Positions 1 to 11,747 of a stretch of 64,000 bases of DNA are shown here, piece after piece. Below the pieces are notes generated by a model, which was not told the DNA's origin, ran no database searches, and saw nothing but the letters and a program-made list of their open reading frames with translations. The position numbers were made by a program, and so were the translations under genes. This DNA comes from Phialocephala subalpina (Eukaryota > Ascomycota > Leotiomycetes > Helotiales > Mollisiaceae): positions 2,291,573-2,355,572 of the forward strand of contig FJOG01000002.1 of NCBI GenBank assembly GCA_900073065.1, in the 5' to 3' direction. How positions within the stretch are numbered: the stretch's first letter is position 1; every line of letters begins with the position of its first letter.

Positions 1-3000
1 GAATAGCCCAAGCAATGATCACGATTCTGCGACTACGAGTTCCTCGGATGAAGATGAGGATGATACGGAACATATTAAGAGGCGGAGAGAGAGAGGGAGG
101 AAACATAGTGGTGGCTATTCGAGGTTTAATGTTGGGAATGAGAATTTCAATACTAGGGGGAGGGTGAGGAAGGATGGCAGACTCACGATCAGTGTCAATG
201 AGACCGCGAATAGAGGATATCTGGCGAAGGCGTTGGGTGCTACGTTTGGCCATTTTGCTCCGTCTGCGGCGGATGACATGAATGCCACTGCCCCACAGCA
301 TGGTCGAGAAAGCATCTCGAGAGCGTCGTCCGAGGCTACGATTACCTCGGATATTCCTCGACCTTCGTTGAATATTGTGGTTATGGTAATTGGGAGTCGT
401 GGAGATATTCAGCCGTTTCTGAAGCTGGGGAAGAATCTAAAGGAATACGGACATAGGGTACGAATCGCTACGCATCCTGCTTTCAAGGACTTCGTGCAGA
501 AGGATTCGGGACTCGAGTTCTTCTCTGTTGGTGGTGATCCTTCTGAACTAATGGCATTCATGGTTAAGAACCCAGGAATGATTCCAACCATGGACACCTT
601 GAAGAAAGGGGAAGTTGGCCGCCGACGAGATCAGATGGCAGAGATGTTCGAAGGTTTCTGGAGAGCTTGTATCAATGCTACGGACGACGAGAAGGATGAG
701 GCGAATCTCAAGATGATGGGCCAGAAGGCTCCGTTCATTGCGGATGCTATCATTGCCAACCCGCCTTCTTTTGCACATATTCATTGTGCAGAGCGACTGG
801 GTATTCCGCTGCATTTGATGTTTACGTTTCCGTATACACCAACGCAGGCCTTCCCTCATCCTTTGGCGAACGTTAAGAAGTCAAATGTTGATCCGGGATA
901 TGCGAACTTCATGTCATATCCTCTTGTCGAGATGATGACATGGCAGGGGTAAGTTCTATCACCTACCTTATTGCCAATCACTAACAAAAGTAGACTTGGT
1001 GACTTGATCAACAACTTTCGAGTCAAGACCTTAGGTCTAGAACCTGTATCGACATTATGGGCACCAGGTCAGCTCTATCGCCTCAAAGTCCCGTACACTT
1101 ACCTATGGTCACCTGGTCTTATCCCCAAGCCGAAAGACTGGGGACCAGAAATCGACATTGCTGGCTTCGTGTTCCTCGACCTCGCCTCTTCGTTCGAGCC
1201 ACCACAGGACCTGGTGAAATTCCTGGATGCTGGAGAGCTACCCGTCTACATCGGATTCGGTTCGATTGTTGTCGACGACCCGGATAAGTTTACAAAGATG
1301 ATTTTCGAAGCTGTCGAGAAAGCCGGTGTACGAGCACTTGTGTCAAAAGGCTGGGGCGGCCTCGGAGGCGACAGCACCCCTGACAACATCTTCATGCTGG
1401 AGAACACTCCTCACGATTGGCTATTTCCAAAAGTTTCCGCAGTCGTTCATCACGGTGGTGCTGGAACAACGGCAATTGGATTGAAGTGCGGGAAGCCTAC
1501 CATGATTGTTCCATTCTTCGGAGATCAACAATTCTGGGGAGCTATGATTGGAGAGTCGGGAGCTGGTACTAAGCCTGTTCCCTACAAGAACCTGACAGCA
1601 GATAAGCTGGCTGAGGGTATCAAGCAATGCTTGACAGACGAAGCACGAAAGGGCGCCGAGAAGATCGCAAAAGATATCGAAGCTGAAGGAGATGGCGCAA
1701 AGAACGCAGTCATTTCCTTCCATCGGAGCCTTGTGCTTCGAGGTCAGAATTCTATGCGTTGCTCTATCTTGGAAGATCGAGTGGCAGTATGGACCCTCAA
1801 AAATACCAGTCTACGATTAAGTGCCCTAGCTGCTGAGTTTCTTGTTGAGAGGGAAAAGCTTACATGGAAGCAATTACGACTGATACGACATAATGAGTGG
1901 AACGACTTTGAAGGTCCGGGCGAGCCAATCTCCGGCGGAGGACTTGCAATCATGGGAACCGTCACTGGAATCGCGACTGGCATTGGAAGCGTGCCTTTTA
2001 GGATCGCAAAGAGTTCGAAGAGACGTGCTAGACATGAAGAGAAGAAACGGAAGTCCCAAGAAGCCAGCCGGAGAAAGTTTAGTGAGAAGTGGAGCGGAAA
2101 AAAGTCCCATGGAAACATACCCACTGGAAAACCTGTCACTGGAAGCAACCAGAAGCATAGTACTGAATCTCAGGGCAAAATTCGCGGTACGCCGAACGAG
2201 ACAATGGGACAGTATGCAGAGGATAAATTAGCCAATATCGCGCACACACGTTCACGAGGCGAAGGCAGCGCTGCCGGCCATCCTGGCATGGGTAAGCACT
2301 CTGTGCAAGGAGAGCCTTTACAGCAGAAGCACGACGCAAACGATGAACAGGATCACCAAAACCGTGGCGACGACGAAGAATCGGAATTATCTGATGATCC
2401 TGAGGACAATGCGGCGGAGGAAGTGGCACATGATATTGGATCAGGAGTTGGCAAAACAGCCGAGTCGATAGCTCGAGCTCCTATGGACCTTTCCCTAGCT
2501 ATCGCTCAAGGCTTTCACAATGCTCCTCGACTTTATGGCGACACTACCGTACGACGCCCAACTCGAATCACCGGTATCAAATCTGGACTGAAAGCTGCTG
2601 GCGAGGAGTTTACATTCGGTATTTACGAGTATGTATAAATCCCGCCCTGATTCTACCACTTCGTAGGGAGTCGAGCTCCCGAAGAGCTCGGCTCCTCGAT
2701 TCCTTAATATCATTTGAAGCCACTTACTAACTTCTTGTAGTGGCTTCACTGGCCTAGTTGTTCAACCATATACCGGTGCTCGTGAAAACGGCGTATTCGG
2801 CTTTGTCAAAGGTGTAGGCATGGGTCTCACGGGCTTCGTTCTCAAGGATCTAGCGGCTATCTTTGGTCCATTTGGATACACTTTCAAGGTATGACTTCCC
2901 CGAGCACAATTTCCCCATTGGGCACTTTTCATGAGTTCTACTTGCTGCAAACTCAGAAGCAGGCATTTGACTCCCGAATAACTCCCGATATGTTTTAAAG

Positions 3001-3524
3001 AAGTATGCTGACTTGGGGATGTCACCCTCAAGGGTGTTCACAAGGAACTGCTGAAGCACAAGCAACCAACGAACTTCATCAGAAAAGCACGAATTTTGGA
3101 AGGCCAGCGCGATCTTCGAGGGCTTGATGAAAAAGAGCAAGAGCAGGCAATCGATGCCGTTAACCACGGCTGGTCGGTAGTACAACAAATCTGGGCCATC
3201 ATGGAAGAGAAGCAAGATCAGAGTTTAAGGGGGAAACTCCACGTGATGAGAGAACGAAAGACATGGAGAGCAAACGGTGCCTTCAAGAACGTTGCGATGG
3301 CGGAGAAAGCATTAGAAGCTAGACGTAAAGGCGAGAGTCTAGATGGCGTCTTTTCTCAACAGCGAGGCGAACTGGCCACGGCTCAGAGACCAAGGAAGAA
3401 TGTGGTGAAGGATTTGCAGCATGGGAATGGAGATGATGTGGAGGCTGACAAGCAAGTGGTGCAGAAGAATGGGAAGGCAAGGCCGCCAAGGCCGCCAACT
3501 AAGGAGACGCCATCCATTGCGTGA
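1..3524 (+). CDS. Sterol 3-beta-glucosyltransferase-like protein (5' partial)
   Basis: A UDP-sugar glycosyltransferase (GT1 family with a GT28-type N-terminal domain), probably glucosylating membrane sterols. The gene enters the window already open (codons from base 2). I read four exons: 2-948, 994-2628, 2741-2888 and 3033-3524. The first intron has GTAAGT, a CTAAC branch site at 981 and a TAG acceptor. After an acidic, basic linker comes the nucleotide-sugar fold start (IGSRGDIQPF, near 393-422). The donor-binding motif HHGGAGTT lies near 1450, followed by PFFGDQ, both typical of Atg26-type enzymes. The C-terminal exons carry the Gly-rich GFVKGVGMGLTGFVLK segment seen in fungal sterol glucosyltransferase paralogues. 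No PH or GRAM domain is visible, but the N-terminus lies outside the window, so I cannot tell ATG26 itself from its paralogues. Confidence 0.85.
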
Positions 3525-4069
3525 TGATTCTGGCTCCTGCTACGAAGGTGGTGATTGAGGGAGAAGTTCCTTCATAGATCTTCGAGTGGTTTCGATTTGA
3601 GCGATGGAGTTTGGAGTGGGCATTGCACTTTCCACATAGCACTTCAAGCGGCATAGCAGATGTAGATCTTTGTGCAGAACTCTAATGTAAGACTAATCTG
3701 AAATGACTGCACTTTCTGGCCTTGGAGGGAGGTTTCGAAACATCACTAAGCCCGCTTCTGAGTCGAAACAGTTCTACCATTCAAACATCTTGCTCAAAAG
3801 AGCTCATCAAACCTTCTGGCAGCATGTAATTCATATGTTAATGCCTTAGATAAATCTTGATGCCTTGCGATTTAGTGATGATGTCGTGCTTCTCGGCCGT
3901 GGCGCAGAGACAATAATTGGTCAGCCGCCATCTCCACTCACTCACTCTACATTTTGACGGCTTCATGCCTCTTCATCATGGCTGGCGATTGCTCAAGGCA
4001 AGTTCTCTGTCTTTCTCACCAAGACTTATGAAGCAGTATTTCCAAGCTTTGAGTCAACCTTAAGCAACC
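3525..4069. other. Intergenic region between the glycosyltransferase and the OPT transporter
   Basis: About 545 bases with no convincing coding frame. It should hold the 3' UTR of the upstream gene and the promoter and leader of the transporter. Pyrimidine-rich patches precede the ATG at 4070, as is usual for fungal promoters. I see no RNA gene or repeat. Confidence 0.6.
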
Positions 4070-6309
4070 ATGGCGCCAGACAGGGGGTCATCAAGTAGCC
4101 CCGACTACCATTCCATCTCTCCCCCACCCTCGAATCCTCAGCATGTAGATACCGACAACATGTCAGAACGCCGCCGCAGAAGCGAAGCACGGAGATTCAT
4201 CGCCAGCCATGCGAGCGAGGGGCAGAATTTCACTGTCCGCGGCATACTGGTCGGTCTTGGAGTCGGGCTGGTGATATGTTTCTCCAACATGTACTTCGGA
4301 CTCCAGACCGGCTGGGTCTCTAGCATGAGCATGCCCTCCTCCCTCATCGGCTTCGCATTCTTCAAGACCCTCTCCAAGCACCTGGATCTGCCATTCACGC
4401 CAGTGGAAAATGTGCTGGTACAAACGGTGGCAGGCTCTATGGGAACGATGCCACTAGGCTGTGGGTTCGTGGGCGTAATGCCTGCGTTGAACTATATGCT
4501 GAAGCCCGAGGAGCAAGGTCCTTTGTTCTTGAGTCTCTGGAAACTGATACTCTGGGCTTTGGGACTTTGCTTCTTTGGCGTGGTATTTGCGGTTCCGTTA
4601 CGAAAGCAAGTCATTATTCGAGAGAAGCTGAAGTTTCCTTCCGGGACCGCGACTGCGTTGATGATTGGAGTCCTACATGGGAAGGAGACTATGGCGGATG
4701 ATCCTATCAGTCGAACAACATCGAGAAATCAGAGTACCGATGAGGAACCCGCTCAGGCGTACACTGCGATTGAACCAGCGGATGTAGAGGAAGTTAATAA
4801 GAAGTTAACGAGCAACTGGAAAGCTAATGTCAAGTTGTTGACTGTTTCATTTGCTATATCTGGGCTATATACTCTTGCTACATATTTCTTTCCTATACTT
4901 CGGAATCTGCCGGTATTTGGATGGACGCTAGCTGAGTCTTGGTTGTGGACTCTGAATCCTTCGTTGGCTTATGTTGGACAGGGCATTATCATGGGGCCAG
5001 CTACTACGACACACATGTTGATTGGGGCTATCGTGGGTTGGGGTATTCTTTCTCCATTGGCGAAGAATCGAGGATGGGCTCCAGGACCCGTGGATGATTG
5101 GGAAAAAGGCAGCAAGGGCTGGATTGTTTGGATATCTCTGGCTATCATGCTAGCTGATTCAGTGATCAGCCTTGGGTACATCGCTCTCGCTCCCATAGTG
5201 TCCCATGGCGGAGAATACATTGGGGATGCTCACCGGAAGATCAAGAGGGACGATTGGAAAGGTCTTTTACAGTTCAAACCACGTCAGAACAGGACGGGAT
5301 ATACCCAAATAGGAGGACGAGAGGAGGTTTTGACACCCCTTGAGGAGACCGGACCCACTTCTGGAGCCTCAGATGAAGAGATCAAAGATCTTCCCGAGCC
5401 TGATGCACCAAGTGAACACTTGGTCAACAACAGCACTGTTTGGATCGGCATGATTCTCTCAATAGTCTTCTGCGTTGGAACAATACGAATCGTCTTCGGT
5501 GCTCTGGTTCCTCTCTACGCCACCATCACAGCCGTTTTCATGGCGTTGATCCTCTCCATCATGGGTGTGCGTGCTCTTGGCGAAACAGATCTCAACCCCG
5601 TCTCCGGCATCTCCAAACTGGCTCAACTCTTCTTCGCTCTCATAATCCCGCAGTCGAACAAGAACTCCGTTCTCATAAATCTTATCGCAGGCGCTGTCTC
5701 AGAAGCCGGTGCTCTACAAGCCGGTGATCTGATGCAAGATCTCAAGACAGGACATCTTCTCGGCGCAGCTCCAAATGCTCAATTCTGGGGTCAGATTATT
5801 GGAAGTGCGGTGGGAGCAGTTGTCAGTGCATTGATTTATCGTCTTTATACAAGCGTCTATGGAGTTCCTGGAGATTTGTTCCAGGTTCCTACGGGATATG
5901 TATGGATCTTCACTGCGAGATTGGTCACTGGGCAAGGGTTGCCGCATATGGCATGGCAATGGGCACTCGGCTCTGCTATCATCTTTATAATCACGACTTG
6001 TATTCGGATTGTGGGAAATGAGAAGAAATGGCATCCATATATTCCTGGTGGAATTGCTGTTGCTGTTGGTAAGTGTCCTTCCTTCACTGGGTGCTTTTGG
6101 CAAGGCTAATATTCAAAAAAGGCATGTACAACGTCCCGTCCTTCACCCTTGCAAGAGCAATCGGTGGATTCGTAAACTGGTACTGGAAAAGCTACCGCAG
6201 AAGAGAAGAGACCCCCATCGTCGTGTTAGCCAGCGGTCTCATCCTCGGCGAAGGCGTAGTCAGCATTGTGAACTTGCTTCTAGCTAGTGCCTCTGTACCA
6301 CATCTTTAG
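4070..6309 (+). CDS. OPT-superfamily oligopeptide/metal-chelate transporter (YGL114W-like)
   Basis: A polytopic membrane transporter of the oligopeptide transporter (OPT) superfamily. Two exons, 4070-6068 and 6122-6309, are joined by a GTAAGT...AAG intron, giving about 728 residues. After a hydrophilic N-terminus of about 55 residues come many hydrophobic segments. The family signature FGLQTGWVSSMSMPSS sits near residue 80, and FPSGTATALMIGVLHG near residue 190. Residues around 210-250 and 400-460 are polar cytoplasmic loops. The second exon supplies the last membrane segments (GMYNVPSFTLARAIGG). The pattern resembles the yeast YGL114W/YSL-like branch more than the Opt1/Isp4 peptide transporters. 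The substrate cannot be told from sequence. Confidence 0.9.
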
Positions 6310-7012
6310 ATAGCTATATACAATACCAATTCATCTTCAATTCCATCCCACTTCTCACCGCTGGAATTCTTTCAAAGTCAGTGGGACCCACGAGTCAGCG
6401 GTATGAAAAAAATATATATATATATTTATAAATTGACTTTCGTTGCATCCCGCGATTTTAAGACCGTTCCGCCATCCTTCTTAGTACAGTACAGTACAAT
6501 GCACCGACCATATCTGAAGCTGAAGTAAGTCTCAAGCTACGGATCCGGAGAGAACGTTACTCTGACTCGACTCCGACAGGAAAGTGTTGCGCGTCGCAGT
6601 TTTTTAGTGGGGTGGGTTAAAATTAGTATTGCGGTGGTGCTGGAAGTGTTGGAGGCGAGTCAACTTGGTGCATAGGCGGTCGTGTTTGGTAGTGAGGATA
6701 TTACAAAGCATAGCACGAACTCACAAGGTTGGGTTGCCCTAGACTTGGACGGTGGATGGAAAGAAGTTTGGGACGGGAAGGAGTTCAGTTTAGATGGTGA
6801 AATAGACCGAATGATTATGTTTCAGATGAAATACAGCCATGCCATCGAATACAATGAACTGAACTGTTTTACACGCGGATTCAATAGCTACCATGACCTG
6901 CCCTGTCTGTAACCGCTTCAAAACTGATGCTAGACCAAGGGTATTTCTCAGATCAAATTCCCAGAACGCCTTGCTATTGCAAACAATAACCGTACAACCC
7001 CACCTGCTTGGC
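6310..7012. other. Convergent intergenic region, OPT transporter and RAV1
   Basis: About 700 bases between two convergent 3' ends. It contains a TA-dinucleotide run around 6408-6432 (AAAATATATATATATATTTATAAATT-like) suited to 3'-end formation. Nothing here looks coding; the open frames are short and lack family features. Confidence 0.55.
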
Positions 7013-10000
7013 TTAAAATCCAAAGTTATCCAACAGCGAATTAGCCTCTGGTTCCTCAAAGACACTAGGAGGCGGTTTGTGACCACCAGACTTCATATCG
7101 AAAGATGGTAATTTCGGCATAGGAAGATCTGCTACTACAAGAGAGGAACGACGACGCATCATTGCCCGTGGATCGGGTGCGTCGAGGTTTTGGAATGTTG
7201 GGGGTGCTGGGAGGAGAAATTCCCAATTTCGTACTTCTAGTTGTCAGGCATGTGTGAAGATATGAAGGGAAGGGGACGTACCCAAGTCCAGGGCGAGGAG
7301 ATCACAGCCCATCCGATCGTAGAGACGAGCGTTGTGAAGGACGAATGCCCATTCAATCTTTGGCGTAACCTTTGATGCTCCACGGAGAGTCTGGAGAGTC
7401 TTCTGCCGGAGCTGGGAGTAGAGCACAACGAGTGCTGGGTCATCTGTCAAGAACAACTTTGCTTGCAGGTCCGGTGATTGAGGTGTCTCGAGGAGGGTGT
7501 AGACAGGCGATATAAGAGCTCGCACTGCCATGTCTCTTCGGTGTAACATCCAGAACGCCCACGATGCAAGCCATCGATTTCCCTCTTGAGCCGCTAAAGG
7601 CAGGACTTTCTCTTCCAGAAGTTCTTTCAAGACGGGCCCTCTTTCGCCTTCGTAGACTCGGGTAACGGCAATAGCAAGTTGAAGATCCTTGACTTGATTC
7701 AAAATGACATTAACTGCATCTTTCAAGCAATCTGCCAGAAGGAAGAACGCGGCTGCATATTCTACAAATGTTAGCTAAGTCAAGATGGCGAGTAGAAAAA
7801 TGGCTTACCATATCGATGCTTCCCAAGTAGCGCATAGGCATTCTTCATTGCTGCAGTCTTCCATTTTTTGTCGTGAAAGTTGTTGGCGAGAAGTTTCAAA
7901 GTTGCGTTCTGCTCCCGGTTCCAAGCCGCCATTCGCCACAATCCCTGAAGAACAGTCTTCTTCTTGAGCGCCAGGTAGAACAAACTGCAGTCGACAGGGT
8001 TCTTCATATCGCTCTTGGTGTATTCATTTCGAGCGATGACTTCGAATTGAGCTTTCTGCAATAATCATTAGCAGCGTCTCGAATACCGTTAGCTAAAACT
8101 TACCAATGCATTCAGGTCCGTCATCCACATGAGCATTCCACTTTCTCGGGCATGTTGCCAAAGCAGCTTGCCGTGGAACTGATGAGATACCATGTCAACT
8201 AAGATATCTTGGCTGTTACTGTGATATGCCCAATTGATTTCCCTCCAAGAAAGAAGCACCTCATTTGATCTGCCACGGTGGAGAAGATGCTGGCGGAAGA
8301 ACAGCATATATCTAGCAGCATTATCGTCCATGGAGCGACGTTGTTTTTCGACAATAGCAACGCATTCAACAATGTCGGCAAGATTCATCTGTTCCTGCCT
8401 TGAAAGCTGCGGCAAAGCAATTCTGGTTAGTTTCTCGTTGATGGCAGCTGCGACACTCTCGGTGACAGTCTCAATATCTTCCTCATCATCTTCAAGACCG
8501 AAGGACTTGGTGGCTTTGCTTGTGGCTGCTAAAGACATTGCCTGACCGAATTTAGTTCTATCTGGGAAGTATAGTTGCAAATCTTACCTCATTTGGAACG
8601 TAGAACTCTTCCAGGTCCATGCCAAGATGGTTGTCTATTGTGTCGCCCTCCACATAGTACTTCAAGATTTTGTGCAAGGCAAGAAGTACATGCTGAACAG
8701 CAAGGCTTTTGCCCGCTAGTGTGCATTGGCCTAGAAATTGTGGATGGTATACTGGAAGAGGGCCGTTGAGTCTGCTCACGACTTCGAAGAGGTCCCAAGG
8801 AGTCTTCCGATGCGGAAGTCCAAGGCCAGCAACCACTGGCGCAGACTGATCAACTTCTTTGTCATACACAAATAGCTGATTGCCAGCCCCGATAATGAGA
8901 TTTCCGCCTCCAAGCCATGTCGAGTCCCCAATGGGATGAGGTGTTAAATCACGAATGTTGAATTCTCGAATTGAAGCCCATGCTGGACCTTTATTGAGGT
9001 AGTCATAGCGCATCTGAGCGAGAAGCAGGACTCGAAATCGGAAGCCCACTGCAAGAATAGACTGGTCATCCGGAGTCGATGTCCAATCAAGATCCTGAAT
9101 AGTGTCTTGAGATTCATAGCTCTGAGTGTATTCAAGCTGCGCTCCTCGGACGTCCCAGATCGTTAATTCTGATCTGTCCGAGCTCACCAGAGCAGCCTTG
9201 CGAATGGAACTACCGCTAGCCAATGCCGGCTCTGAGATACCAGTGTCGACAGAGCAAGTTTCCAACCATTCTACTTTCTTTGCATCCAGATTCACCCTAG
9301 CAGTCCAGGACCGTAGCACACCTGAATGTGTGTATGAAATAGCAATATCTCTTGCAAAGGTGTCCAGGAATCCCGAAATCACAGGAGGCGACCCAGCTGG
9401 ATCGACAGGGAGAACATAAGATAGGTCATCAGCATCACCTAGGTCGAATCTACAGAATTCCCGGATGACTGGCCCTTGGTAGCCTTTGGTCTCAATGACA
9501 CTCTCTCGCCTTCGTGGCAATCCGATTTCCCAGACGATGCCTTTCATCTTCGACGTGATTGTAGCGACATGAGCTACCGGCCCTCCTTTTTGAATTTCTG
9601 GAAGCATAAGAATACAGAGCGGCTTGCCCGCTACGGTATAATCGCAGCTGGCAAGTAAGGTCCCGCGCAACGATCTAGTGTCCCATAGCGAGATCCTTGC
9701 ATGATGCAGGAATATGACAAAATTTCCTTTTCTCAAAACACAGATTCTGTGAATATGTTCTTGCTCGGCAATCAGACTTTGGCGGTAGACAGATGTGCCA
9801 CCTTCAAGATCCATGTGCTTCCATACTATGCTTTCATTGCCGTCTGTTCGAGAGACAACTGCTCGTCCACTCACATTACGGACAATTTTCTTGATACTGG
9901 CAGAATGGCCAGTCCAGAGAGCATGAGACCTGAAACGGTCAGGCCTTGGAGAGGGATCAAAAAGATCCGCAACATTGCTTTCTAGAAACTGGATTTTGCC

Positions 10001-11246
10001 ATCAAAGTGATGAACCAGAAGTTTAAGACCGCCGTTAGACTTATCGCAATAGTTGTAAAATTGGACATAGCTTGAGGCGTCTCCTAGCTCTTTTGGGAGA
10101 TCAAGAGCCAAACCATCCACGTGTGCCACATTGAAGATATTTGTCGTCTGCCATGATTTGCATCCTACATTCTCTAGTCCCCATGCGGACATGTGGCCAT
10201 TTTCATCTAGCACGATACATATCTCAGGACTTCGGTTGGCAACCTCTATTAAATGCGAAAGAGCGTGATCCTCCTTATCATTGGCGGTATTCTTGGCCTG
10301 GACGGCATCTTCGGTAGCTAGCATGAAATCTCGACCGTCAATTATGAAAGCGAATCGAAGTTTGGATGACCCTGCAAGAGAAAGTTCCCGTGGCTGTATA
10401 GATTCCTTCAAATCGATTTGTGCCCAAAGCTGTAATAGCTGCAATCCATGTGGATCTGTTGCAGCCCATATCCTCAATACATTATCAGCACAAATTGTGT
10501 ATAAAGCATTGTCCATTGTCTGGTCAACATGGTATGGGCGCTTCCAGTGTATATTCGTGACGGTGGCCGGGTGAGGCAGGTAGCTGAAGTCGAATCGTGT
10601 GTCCTCCGAACCAAACGATAACCTCCTCCATATCTTGACTAGACAGTCGTATTGTCCAGTCGATGCGATATATGCCGAGTCGTACGAAAAGTTGGCAAAT
10701 TTGACCGGATTCGCTAGCTCTTTCTTCCAGATTGTTGACGGCGTGCTAGTAGTTGAGTGCAACGATAGCCATGCATTGCCCACCAAGAGCTCCTCTGCTA
10801 GACCCCATGATAAAGTGGATGTCGAATGTGCCGCAGCTTTGTCGACAGTGAAGCTGTGCTGTAGTGACCACTAAAGCTAGTCAGCCCATAGCTAATTTGA
10901 GGTACAACTTCCTCGCCGAACCTGCAGAGCATCTTCCCCCTGGCCATAAGGCTTATACACGCGTATGTTGGACCCGGCGCATGTTGCTATCTTTCCAGAA
11001 GCTTCATCAATCGCTATAGCCTCAAGCTGCTCTTCCGCATCGTCGTAGATGGTCTGTAGAATGGAGTGCGACCCGTTCAGGACGACAAAGGCATTTCCAG
11101 AAATGTACGCCTGGAGATGATCATCAGCATGCCTCAAATTTCTACAGGCTGCTTGAATCCCTTACAATAAGTCTCCTAGAGTCCCACGTCCCTATGGCAC
11201 AAGCTTGGAGGCTGCTCCTTGGCCTTCCAGGCAAAACCGCTCTCAT
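7013..11246 (-). CDS. RAV1: Rav1, RAVE complex subunit (V-ATPase assembly regulator)
   Basis: Rav1 is the large subunit of the RAVE complex, which drives reassembly of V1 with V0 of the vacuolar H+-ATPase. I assemble seven exons: 11246-11166, 11110-10922, 10870-8588, 8541-8104, 8055-7809, 7761-7282 and 7236-7013. All phases match and give 1313 residues; yeast Rav1 is of similar size. The first exon encodes the family start MRAVLPGRP. WD-type beta-propeller repeats follow (YDCLVKIWRR, then LPHPATVTNIHWK). The Rav1p_C domain occupies the last third, including RYEYAAAFFLLADCLKDA, and the chain ends SLLDNFGF. All introns are 44-55 nt. Intron 2 (10921-10872) has a weak GTTCGG donor, chosen because it keeps frame and alignment. 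The neighbour SFI1 is on the same strand. Confidence 0.93.
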
Positions 11247-11747
11247 GCTAGCATGGCAAATAATAATCCGTGTTATAGCTGTAGAAGTGAGCTTCGAGGA
11301 TTTAAAAAGCAAAAATTTCTGGTTGAAGCTCGTAAGTGGTGGAAGACACGTTTGGTGATCAGCAGTTTTGTGTCTCGGTGGAATGACGCGCAGCTTGAGC
11401 TCGAGGCTGTGATGAGGCTACGCAAGGCCGCAGATTTTCGTTACAGTCACGGGATGCCAAGACACGACCAGATCGAGTCAAAAAGAGGCTTTTGGAAGGA
11501 GAGGGAAAGTATATTTAGATCGAAGACCGACTTTACCGTCATGAGGAAGTGTCTGATTATCTTGGCTTCTTTGCACATAACTATGATAAGCTGTTCTTAT
11601 CTCCACAAAGATGACTTTCGACACACTATTCGCTAAGAACAGAACGCCGCCTCCTGTCATGCTGCGATGCATGCTAGTATACCCAATCAATATCTTCTAA
11701 TAACGCCTTGCATCCAAACGCCAGGCCAAACCCCACGAACTCCAACG
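11247..11747. other. Intergenic region upstream of RAV1 and downstream of SFI1
   Basis: About 500 bases between two minus-strand genes, so it should carry the SFI1 terminator and the RAV1 promoter. The plus-strand open frame across 11205-11636 shows no recognisable protein character. I see no other feature. Confidence 0.5.

Noticed and set aside
11205..11636. 143-codon plus-strand ORF upstream of RAV1
   Set aside because: Overlaps the true first exon of RAV1 on the other strand and has no protein signature.
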